The notes beneath the pieces are model-generated. The model saw only the letters and a program-made list of their open reading frames with translations, had not been told where the DNA came from and did not search any database. Positions 15,601-22,162 of a stretch of DNA of 22,162 nt are shown piece after piece; position 1 is the first letter of the stretch; every line of letters begins with the position of its first letter. Location of the stretch: assembly GCA_016191895.1 (NCBI GenBank), contig JACPVD010000024.1, positions 1-22,162 on the forward strand. The letters run 5' to 3'. The position numbers and the translations under genes are program-made. The DNA comes from Chloroflexota bacterium. Lineage in GTDB: Bacteria > Chloroflexota > Anaerolineae > Anaerolineales > Villigracilaceae.

Positions 15601-17567
15601 CAAACTTTTTCAATCGTATCGCGCAAACGTTTCGATCCTCCATCCGCAACCAATTTGCGACTCAAATCACCCTGCTGGCGGTGGTGGCGGTGGTGATCCT
15701 GGGATTGGCATTGGTCTCCTTTGCCATCAACCAGACTCGAACCGCGTTGCAGGCAAGCGCGTTGGCGCAGTTGGTATCGGTGCGCGCCATCAAACGCGAG
15801 CAGTTGACAACCTATTTCACCGAACGTTCAGGGAATATTCAACTCAATTCCGGTACCCAGGCGACGCGTGAATCGCTCGCCGCATTTTCGAATGGTTTTG
15901 CCCAATCCAGCCCGGAGACCATCCGCAGTTTATACCTCGGCAAGATCGAGCAGGCCGATGCAGGCGATGGCAGTGCTTTCACTTCCGCGCACATTCAATT
16001 CACCCCATACCTGTCGAGCATTGTGAAGACCTTCGGTTTTTACGATGTGTTTGTGATCACCCGCAATGGGCAGGTCGTGTACACCTACGCCAAAGAAGAC
16101 GACTTCGGGACAAATCTGGTCAATGGCAAGTATGCCGATACCAATCTGGCGGAAGTATACCGGAAAGCCCTTCAACTTCCGGCGGGCGAGATTGCAGTCA
16201 GCGATTTCGAGTTCTATGCGCCCTCGGCAAACGCGCCAGCCGCCTTTATTGCCGCCCCTATTTATGATTCAGGGCAGGTTATAGGCGTATTAGCCGCCCA
16301 ATTGCCGGTGGATCGAATCAGCGCGATCATGCAGGAACGCACTGGTCTGGGTGAGACCGGCGAAACCTATCTGGTTGGAGCCGACCTATTGTTCCGTTCG
16401 GAATCACGCTTTGCGGAAAACACATTGTTGAACCAGAAGGTGGATACCACTGCATCCAACAAGGCGCTGGCAGGCGAGGCGGGGTACGCCGTCATTCTCG
16501 ATTACCGCGGTATACCGGTATTTTCCTCCTGGGAGCCGTTCGAGTTCAAGGATTTGAGATGGGCATTCCTTGCGGAAATTGACGAAGCCGAAGCGCTCGC
16601 GCCCGCGGACCGCCTGGCAAACCTGCTGGTCAGCGTGAGCGTGGCAATTTCCCTCGCCATCGCTCTGGTTGCCGTGTTGGTGGCGACAAGATTGGCGCGC
16701 ACGTTCTCCAACCCGGTGATCAATCTGGCGCAAACGGCGCAGATCATTTCAGGCGGAAACTTCGACGTGGAAATCAAATCCGGGCGCGAAGACGAGTTGG
16801 GAACTCTGGCGGATGCGTTTCGAGTCATGGTAAGTCGAGTGCGCGAATTGATCGCCGGTCTCGAAAAACGCTCCGCCGAACTCGCCACCGTCGCCGAAGT
16901 GGGAACTGTCACCGCCACCATTCTGGAAACGAATCGACTCCTGCAGGAAGTGGTTGATCTCACCAAGGAACGATTCAACCTGTATCACTCCCATATCTAC
17001 TTGCTCGATGAAGAGAGAAAAAATCTTGTGCTTGCCGCGGGTGCGGGTGAACCGGGGCGGCAAATGGTGAAGGAAGGGCGTTCCATCCCGCTCGACCGCG
17101 AACAATCGCTGGTGGCGCGCGCCGCCCGCGAACGAAAGGGCGTCACCGTTAACGATGTAACGCAGGCGCCGGACTTCCTGCCCAACCCCCTCCTACCCGA
17201 TACGCGTTCCGAGTTGGCCGTGCCGATGATCGTCGGCGAAAATGTAATCGGCGTTTTTGACGTTCAATCCGAACAGGCCGGGCGCTTCGGCGAGTCGGAC
17301 ATCAATATCCAAACCACGCTTGCGGCGCAAGTTGCCACATCCATTCAAAATGTGCGCTCGTTCGAGCAATCCAAAACGCAGGCGGAACTCGAATCGCTCG
17401 TCAACACCATCAGCCAGAAGATCCAACGCGCCACAACAGTGGAAGATACCCTGCAAACCGCCATCCGCGAACTTGGCAGCGCGCTCGGCGCGTCGCGCGT
17501 CAAGGCTGATATACGGCGGCCGGACAGCGACTCCACTGTCAGGGTCAACTACGAGACTGTTTCTTAA
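15597..17567 (+). CDS. Membrane sensor B: Cache-like ectodomain, HAMP, GAF, no transmitter
   Basis: The 656-residue product has a transmembrane helix at about 24-44, a Cache-type extracytoplasmic domain (45-340; GFYDVFVITRNGQVVYTY and GETGETYLVG are typical), a second helix (341-364), a HAMP domain (365-420; NPVINLAQTAQIISGGNFD) and a GAF domain (430-590). By hand count the GAF matches that of sensor A at 128 of 157 positions. It ends in a tail (600-640) with SQKIQRATT and IRELGSALG, again without kinase or other output. GGAG lies eight bases before the ATG, which overlaps the sensor A stop. The last codons and stop (17553-17567) coincide with a 15-base repeat also found at 10-24. Cache domains commonly bind small organic acids or amino acids; the ligand is unknown here. 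Confidence 0.87.
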   Translation: MTNFFNRIAQTFRSSIRNQFATQITLLAVVAVVILGLALVSFAINQTRTALQASALAQLVSVRAIKREQLTTYFTERSGNIQLNSGTQATRESLAAFSNGFAQSSPETIRSLYLGKIEQADAGDGSAFTSAHIQFTPYLSSIVKTFGFYDVFVITRNGQVVYTYAKEDDFGTNLVNGKYADTNLAEVYRKALQLPAGEIAVSDFEFYAPSANAPAAFIAAPIYDSGQVIGVLAAQLPVDRISAIMQERTGLGETGETYLVGADLLFRSESRFAENTLLNQKVDTTASNKALAGEAGYAVILDYRGIPVFSSWEPFEFKDLRWAFLAEIDEAEALAPADRLANLLVSVSVAISLAIALVAVLVATRLARTFSNPVINLAQTAQIISGGNFDVEIKSGREDELGTLADAFRVMVSRVRELIAGLEKRSAELATVAEVGTVTATILETNRLLQEVVDLTKERFNLYHSHIYLLDEERKNLVLAAGAGEPGRQMVKEGRSIPLDREQSLVARAARERKGVTVNDVTQAPDFLPNPLLPDTRSELAVPMIVGENVIGVFDVQSEQAGRFGESDINIQTTLAAQVATSIQNVRSFEQSKTQAELESLVNTISQKIQRATTVEDTLQTAIRELGSALGASRVKADIRRPDSDSTVRVNYETVS

Positions 17568-17594
17568 CTCGCCGGCAAAAACCCTAAGGAATGA
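17553..17594. repeat. Short dispersed repeat, right copy
   Basis: GAGACTGTTTCTTAA at 17553-17567 is identical to 10-24, and the next 25 bases share GCAAAAA and AAGGAATG-like blocks with the left copy. It overlaps the 3' end of sensor B and supplies its TAA stop. Compared with the left copy, the associated hairpin element lies over 300 bp further away. Confidence 0.5.
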
Positions 17595-17597
17595 GAA

Positions 17598-17764
17598 TTA
17601 ATTAACTCAAGTTGCTACCTTTACATAGATTCCCACGAATTCCCGTCCGAAACCCTCACCCTGCCCTCTCCCAACGGGAGAGGGGAGAGTCGTCCCGACT
17701 AAAGTTCGTCTCAAACAGGGTGAGGGAGGGCAAACCAAACATGGTGGCAACTTGGATTAATTAA
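17598..17764. repeat. Cloverleaf-like palindromic element, MITE/REP-like
   Basis: Terminal inverted repeats of 22 bp (17598-17619 and 17743-17764) match at 19 positions and begin and end with TTAATTAA. Inside lies a perfect 11-bp stem, CCCTCACCCTG (17653-17663) with CAGGGTGAGGG (17716-17726). Inside that are two separate hairpins, CCCTCTCCC-AAC-GGGAGAGGG (17664-17684) and AGTCG-TCC-CGACT (17688-17700). There is no coding potential. The CCCTCACCCTGCCCTCTCCC stretch resembles known intergenic palindromes in other bacteria. Placed between sensors B and C, it may block read-through or mark a recombination site. Confidence 0.75.
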
Positions 17765-17775
17765 CTATCCTTGTT

Positions 17776-17827
17776 GGGGATGTAGTTCGCGAAGCGTGCA
17801 TCCCGTCTGCAGTGCAACTGCGGACGG
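17776..17827. repeat. Paired small hairpins in the sensor B-C spacer
   Basis: GGGATG (17777-17782) and CATCCC (17799-17804) flank a palindromic TTCGCGAA (17786-17793). Directly after, CCGTCTGCAGT (17803-17813) pairs with ACTGCGGACGG (17817-17827) with one G-T pair and a 3-nt loop. The two stems share bases 17803-17804, so only one may form fully. No T-run follows. Between 17828 and 17908 nothing else is evident. Confidence 0.5.
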
Positions 17828-17908
17828 AACAAAAACAGAAGGTTATTAAATTCCCATTACTAAAGGGTTCCTTTGCTAACGAAAACGACTAGTAAATTCG
17901 TATCTTTT

Positions 17909-17988
17909 CAAAAAGAAGGGGAAGTGGAGTGTTCTGAGCGCGCTTTATGCGCTCAGAATACCCCACACCCCAATGCTAAGATGATACG
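17909..17988. repeat. Dispersed hairpin element, copy 2
   Basis: Arms 17923-17940 and 17950-17967 flank a 9-nt loop in the same layout as copy 1 (38-118). The 3' flank CCCCAATGCTAAGATGATACGT matches the copy 1 flank closely, and the 5' flank has the same CAAAAA...GG composition. The loop bases differ, and the arms have two mismatches in this copy. It ends 27 bp before the sensor C start, so it is part of that gene's upstream region. Confidence 0.7.
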
Positions 17989-18014
17989 TGAATCCTCCAA
18001 TAAAGGAGCGCATG

Positions 18015-20588
18015 ATGAATAAAACCAGCAGATTGAATTTGCGAGCAAAGATATTACTTTCCACCATTGCGATCATATCCGCCGCTGTGATCGCCGTCGG
18101 CGGATACCTGCTTTACAATAATTACAACGAGTTGACCCAAAAAAGCATCCAGGGCCTGGCCGAAACGGCGAATGCCAAAGGAGAGGGCATACGCGATTTT
18201 TTGCTAACCGCAAGGAACGATGTGCTATATCTCAGCCGTTCCCCCGCCCTGCAAAATTATCTTACAGCAGACGAGGAAACCCGCGAAACCCAACGCCAAA
18301 ACCTCGAAAAGGAATATTATGAATTTGCGCGCGCGCAGTTAAACTACGATCAGATTCGCTTTCTCGACCTCAACGGGCAGGAAATTGTCCGCGTCAACAC
18401 ATCGCGCGGCGGCGTATCTACGATTGTTCCAAAGGCCGATTTGCAAAACAAGTCCGATCGCGCCTACTTTACCGACAGCGTCGGCCTCTTCAACGGCAGT
18501 ATCTATATCTCCGCGCTGGATTTAAACGTGGAGCGCGGAAAGATCGAAGAGCCGCACAAGCCTGTGATACGTTACGCCACACCGGTATACCTGAACGGAG
18601 AGGTGTACGGGGTTGTCGTCGTTAACATCCTTGCCGACTACTTTCTCGACCCCCTGGGAGAAGGCACCGACACCTTCCTGGTTGACAAGGACGGGTATTA
18701 CATGTACCACGAGGACGAAAGCAAACGTTGGGGGCGGGACCTGGGAACTGAAATCACCGTCCGACAGGATTATCCGTCGTTTGGAGACGCGCTGTTTTCA
18801 GGGTACACGAGCTCGTTCAACGACGGGCAGACCTTGTTCGCGTACACGCCCATCATCCTTTCAGGAGATAGAAGGGCAGAGAGTTCGCCACGCTGGTATC
18901 TCGCCAGTTCGCAACCCGTTCAAGAGGCGTTTGCGGCGGCCAATCGCGCATTAGGGGTCGGTCTTTTGATCATGCTGGCGAGTCTGGTCATCGGCGCGGG
19001 GGCGGTTAACCTTCTGGTTCGGCCGGTTGTAACGTCGGTGGAAAAATTAACCGAAACCGCGAGACAGGTCGCTGCCGGCAATCTAAGCGCGGTTGCAGAG
19101 GTGAGAGCGCGGGATGAAGTGGGGGTTCTGGCGGAAACGTTCAACGCCATGACCGCGCAGTTGCGCGAATCGATTCGCACCCTGGACGAACGCGTGGCCG
19201 AACGCACCCGCAACCTGGAACTCGCGGCGGAGGTGGGACGCGCAGTTTCACAGGTGCGTGACCTGGATGTCATGTTGAAAGATGCCTGCGAACTCATCTT
19301 GATGGCATTCAACTTGTACTATGTGCAGGTGTACCTGACCAACCCCGGCGGTGCGACACTTAAACTGGAGGCTGGCACTGGAAGTGTGGGGACAGAACTG
19401 CTTGGCCGCGGTCACAGCCTGCGGCTCGACACCGGCTCGATCAACGGCCGCGCCGCCGTGGAAAAACGCTCCGTGGTCATCGCGGACACTGCATCCAGCC
19501 CCACCTTCCGCCAGAATCCCCTGCTTCCCGAAACACGCGGTGAAATGGCAGTGCCATTGATCGTTGCCGATAAAGTGGTGGGCGTACTCGACATGCAGAG
19601 CGACAAGTCCGGCATATTAACGGAAGAAGTTCTCCCCGCTTTCGAAGCGCTGGCCGGTCAACTGGCCATTGCGATTCAAAATGCGAATTCCCTTGCCGAA
19701 GTGCAGACAGCGCGCGCCGAGGTGGAAGCGCAGTCCCGCCGCCTGACCCGCTCCAATTGGACCGAATACCTGGATGCCATTCACAGGCCGGAAAAGACCG
19801 GGTTTGTATTCGAACAAAACAAGGTCGTTTCCCTTGCGGAAGCAAAGGAAACCGGTATGTCGGAATATGCGGTCGCCGCCCCCATCGCAATTACCGGGGA
19901 AGACATTGGCGACCTTGTTGTGGAATTGGACAGCGAACCTGCCGCGCAAAGCCAGGAACTGGTCAGGACGGTTGCCCGTCAGGTGGCGCAACAGATCGAA
20001 TCCCTGCGCCTGCTCGAAAGCGCCGAACGCTACCGCGCCGAAGCGGAAGAGGCGTCGCGCCGAATTACCCGCGAAGGCTGGAGAGATTACCTGTACGCAG
20101 GCAAAGAGAAAGACAAGGGATATTTTTACGACCTTAAGGAAGTTCGGCCTGTGGACTCCGCTGAAGATCGATTACCGGCAGAAACAGCAATCACCCTGCC
20201 GCTTCGAGTCCGTGATGAATCCATTGGGAAAATATCCGTGCAAGGGGTGACGCCTGACGATAAAGACTCAATCGATCTCGCCGGCGCGATCGCCGAACGG
20301 CTGGGCGCCCATATCGAAAGCCTGCGCCTTAATCTACAAACCGAACAGGCGCTTGCAACAACCCGCCAGTTCGGCGAACGGGAACAGGCATTGCGCCAAA
20401 TCACCAGTGCGGTGCGCGGCTCGACAGACCCGGCCGTCATCCTGCGCGCGGCGGTAAGGGAACTTGGCTCCGTTTTTGGGCGCAGGGTGATGGTGCAAAT
20501 GGCCGGCGTCGGCGAAACGCCAGAAAAACCGAATAATGGAAACGAATCGTCCCCAACCTCAGAGTCGTCTTCTGGAGGCGCATTATGA
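18015..20588 (+). CDS. Membrane sensor C: Cache-HAMP-GAF with two half-GAF repeats, no transmitter
   Basis: The 857-residue protein has a transmembrane helix (about 13-33), a large dCache-like extracytoplasmic domain (34-310; IRFLDLNGQEIVRVN, SDRAYFTD and DTFLVDKDGYYMYH are characteristic) and a second helix (311-335). It continues with a HAMP domain (336-390), a GAF domain (405-560; RQNPLLPETRGEMAVP), two tandem modules of about 100 residues (570-672 and 674-775) and a tail (790-830, AVRELGSVFGRR). Each module starts RRxTRxxWxxYL and ends ARQVAQQIESLRL-like, resembling incomplete GAF domains. No kinase or other output domain is present; the last 25 residues are low-complexity Ser/Gly/Asn. 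ATG 18015 is preferred, with AAGGAG (18003-18008) six bases upstream; ATG 18012 and GTG 17988 are in frame. It overlaps the next gene by 4 nt. Confidence 0.86.
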   Translation: MNKTSRLNLRAKILLSTIAIISAAVIAVGGYLLYNNYNELTQKSIQGLAETANAKGEGIRDFLLTARNDVLYLSRSPALQNYLTADEETRETQRQNLEKEYYEFARAQLNYDQIRFLDLNGQEIVRVNTSRGGVSTIVPKADLQNKSDRAYFTDSVGLFNGSIYISALDLNVERGKIEEPHKPVIRYATPVYLNGEVYGVVVVNILADYFLDPLGEGTDTFLVDKDGYYMYHEDESKRWGRDLGTEITVRQDYPSFGDALFSGYTSSFNDGQTLFAYTPIILSGDRRAESSPRWYLASSQPVQEAFAAANRALGVGLLIMLASLVIGAGAVNLLVRPVVTSVEKLTETARQVAAGNLSAVAEVRARDEVGVLAETFNAMTAQLRESIRTLDERVAERTRNLELAAEVGRAVSQVRDLDVMLKDACELILMAFNLYYVQVYLTNPGGATLKLEAGTGSVGTELLGRGHSLRLDTGSINGRAAVEKRSVVIADTASSPTFRQNPLLPETRGEMAVPLIVADKVVGVLDMQSDKSGILTEEVLPAFEALAGQLAIAIQNANSLAEVQTARAEVEAQSRRLTRSNWTEYLDAIHRPEKTGFVFEQNKVVSLAEAKETGMSEYAVAAPIAITGEDIGDLVVELDSEPAAQSQELVRTVARQVAQQIESLRLLESAERYRAEAEEASRRITREGWRDYLYAGKEKDKGYFYDLKEVRPVDSAEDRLPAETAITLPLRVRDESIGKISVQGVTPDDKDSIDLAGAIAERLGAHIESLRLNLQTEQALATTRQFGEREQALRQITSAVRGSTDPAVILRAAVRELGSVFGRRVMVQMAGVGETPEKPNNGNESSPTSESSSGGAL

Positions 20589-22162
20589 CCGATCCGAAAA
20601 AGAATCCAAAAGTCAATGACCTGAAAGCCGCTCCGGGCAACGGGGACAACGAAAGCCGCTTTCAGATGCTCTTCGAGCATTCCGCCGATGCCTACCTGAT
20701 TTTGGACGGCAATATTTTCGTGGATTGCAACCAGGCAACCGTGGATATGCTGAAAGCCCGCACGAAGGAAGAAGCGCTTTCCACGCACCCTTCCCAACTG
20801 TCGCCGGAGTTCCAGCCGGATGGGCGTCCTTCGGGAGAAAAAGCCAACGAGATGATTCAGGTCGCGCTCGATAAGGGCAGCAACCGCTTCGAGTGGATGC
20901 ATCGCCGCATGAATGGCGAAGATTTCCTGGTGGAGGTCCTGCTCACGCCCATTTCGTTTGGCGGCCGCACCATCATCCATACCGTATGGCGCGAGATCGG
21001 GGAACGCAAGCAGGCGGAACGCACTGTACAGGAAAGCGAACAACGTTTCCGCACGCTTTTCGATCGATCTGCAGACGCGTATCTGATCATCGACGGCGGA
21101 ATCTTCGTGGACTGTAATCAGGCAACAGTGGACATGCTGAAGGCTCACACGAAGGAGGAAGTGCTTTCCACGCATCCTTCCCAACTGTCGCCGGAGTTCC
21201 AGCCGGACGGGCGTTCATCCGGCGAAAAGGCCGATGAGATGATCCGCATCGCGCTCGAAAAGGGAAGCAATCGCTTCGAGTGGATGCATCGCAAAGTCAC
21301 CGGCGAAGATTTCCCGGTGGAGGTTCTGCTCACACCCATCCCGCTGGGAGACCGCACCATCATTCATACCGTGTGGCGCAATATTTCTGAACGCAAGCAG
21401 GCGCAGGAATCACTGGCGGCAAGCGAAAAAACCTATCGCGGCATCTTCAACAGCATGAGCGAAGCCATCTATGTTCAAGACGCGGAAGGCCGCTTCGTGG
21501 ATGTAAATGACGGCGTGGTGAAAATGTACGGCTATCCCCGGGAAAACTTCATAGGAAAAACGCCCGAATTCGTCAGCGCGCCCGGTAAAAACGACATGGA
21601 TGTGGTGTTCACCGCCTTTGGGCGGGCGTTCGAGGGCGAGCCGCAGCAATTTGAATTTTGGGGCTTGCGCAAAAACGGCGAGATTTTCCCCAAAGATGTG
21701 CGTTTGTACCCCGGCGAGTTTTTTGGGCAAAAGGTGGTGATCGCTGCGGCGGTGGATACCACCGAACGCAAGAAACTGGAACGCGGGATTCGGGAAGCCT
21801 TTGAACGTCGCGGTTATCAGGTGCAGGTCAGCACGGAAATCTCGCAGGAACTCGCCTCCGCAACCGAAACCAGCGATCTGTTCGAGCGGGTTGTCACTCT
21901 CGCAAAGGAACGGCTGGGCTATTATCACGTGCAATTGCTGCGTTACGATCCCGTGCAGGATGCCGTGGTGCTGATCAATGGATATGGCGAAACAGGCAAA
22001 AAGATGCTTGCCGCCGGTCATAAACTGCCCATGGGCAGCGGCCTGATCGGCACAGCCGCCGCTACAGGGGAAACTCTTCTGCGTTCGGCTCTTAAAGACG
22101 ACCCGGACTGGCAGCCCAACCCGCTCCTGCCGGATACGCAGGGTGAAGTTGCCGTGCCCATC
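20585..22162 (+). CDS. PAS-PAS-PAS-GAF sensor protein, truncated by the window end
   Basis: The open frame runs off the right edge after 526 codons. Two nearly identical PAS domains (about 23-150 and 151-279; 98 of 121 aligned residues equal by hand count) are followed by a third, divergent PAS (about 281-400; DAEGRFVDVNDGVVKMYGYPRENFIGK). The RRGYQVQVSTEISQELA linker and the start of a GAF domain (about 425 onward) reach the NPLLPDTQGEVAVPI loop at the edge. No membrane segment is seen so far. GGAGG (20574-20578) lies six bases before the ATG, which overlaps the sensor C stop. Proteins with this linker often end in a histidine kinase, so the missing C-terminus may hold the transmitter for sensors A-C, but this cannot be seen here. 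Confidence 0.88.
   Translation, partial: MTDPKKNPKVNDLKAAPGNGDNESRFQMLFEHSADAYLILDGNIFVDCNQATVDMLKARTKEEALSTHPSQLSPEFQPDGRPSGEKANEMIQVALDKGSNRFEWMHRRMNGEDFLVEVLLTPISFGGRTIIHTVWREIGERKQAERTVQESEQRFRTLFDRSADAYLIIDGGIFVDCNQATVDMLKAHTKEEVLSTHPSQLSPEFQPDGRSSGEKADEMIRIALEKGSNRFEWMHRKVTGEDFPVEVLLTPIPLGDRTIIHTVWRNISERKQAQESLAASEKTYRGIFNSMSEAIYVQDAEGRFVDVNDGVVKMYGYPRENFIGKTPEFVSAPGKNDMDVVFTAFGRAFEGEPQQFEFWGLRKNGEIFPKDVRLYPGEFFGQKVVIAAAVDTTERKKLERGIREAFERRGYQVQVSTEISQELASATETSDLFERVVTLAKERLGYYHVQLLRYDPVQDAVVLINGYGETGKKMLAAGHKLPMGSGLIGTAAATGETLLRSALKDDPDWQPNPLLPDTQGEVAVPI
20651..21421 (+). repeat. Tandem intragenic PAS duplication, 387-bp period
   Basis: Codons for residues 23-150 and 151-279 are direct repeats with period 129 codons. 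Long stretches are nearly identical in DNA, for example ACGCA(C/T)CCTTCCCAACTG and TTCGAGTGGATGCATCGC. The duplication looks recent relative to the divergent third PAS. Confidence 0.85.

Noticed and set aside
17569..18014. CRISPR array, tRNA or att site in the repeat-rich spacer
   Set aside because: The repeats are inverted rather than regularly spaced direct repeats, no tRNA-like fold with anticodon and T-loop is visible, and no integrase gene is nearby.
20126..21184. 352-codon minus-strand ORF across sensor C and the PAS gene
   Set aside because: It lies antisense to two well-supported coupled genes, and its internal repeat is merely the mirror of the PAS duplication.

Overview
The window looks like a chromosomal segment of a Chloroflexota bacterium, most likely class Anaerolineae. 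This is inferred from protein style: many multi-GAF/PAS sensors with the 'NPLLPDT' GAF loop, a 'RRGYQVQVSTEI' linker, half-GAF 'RxxTRxxWxxYL' modules and recX directly before rny. It is not based on any database search.

Layout. (1) 1-2148, minus strand: nrnA then truB (RNA degradation and tRNA modification), ending in a terminator formed by a dispersed hairpin element. truB has its own promoter and a tandemly duplicated start region; the nrnA ribosome-binding site lies inside a 14-bp hairpin. (2) 2149-2536: a compact plus-strand unit with a strong promoter, a near-perfect Shine-Dalgarno sequence, a 15-18 codon ORF, two inverted repeats and a possible terminator. (3) 2537-4798, minus strand: a malic enzyme-phosphotransacetylase fusion (maeB type). 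(4) 4799-5325: a promoter, about 300 nt of apparently non-coding transcript, a strong intrinsic terminator and a palindrome. (5) 5326-7550: recX and rny, overlapping by 4 nt and closed by a terminator. (6) 7630-10956: a soluble three-GAF histidine kinase overlapping a PhoB-type response regulator, then a terminator. (7) 11042-17567: a receiver-receiver-GAF-PAS histidine kinase followed by two membrane sensors that carry GAF or GAF-PAS modules but no transmitter. (8) 17553-18014: a repeat-rich spacer with a cloverleaf-like palindrome and a second copy of the hairpin element found at the left edge. (9) 18015-22162: a third membrane sensor (Cache-HAMP-GAF-half-GAF-half-GAF), then a PAS-PAS-PAS-GAF protein cut off by the window end.

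How the parts may work together. The right half is a dense signalling island: two complete kinases, one DNA-binding regulator, and three membrane sensors that end, without kinase or methyl-accepting domains, in a shared short tail (consensus around 'RELGxxxG'). Overlapping ATGA junctions (kinase/regulator, sensor/sensor, sensor/PAS protein) and shared, recently duplicated GAF and PAS modules suggest that they evolved and are translated together. My working inference is that the membrane sensors feed the soluble kinases or a kinase encoded beyond the right edge. The strongest candidates for undescribed biology are this kinase-less sensor set, the small transcript at 2301-2509 and the dispersed hairpin element.
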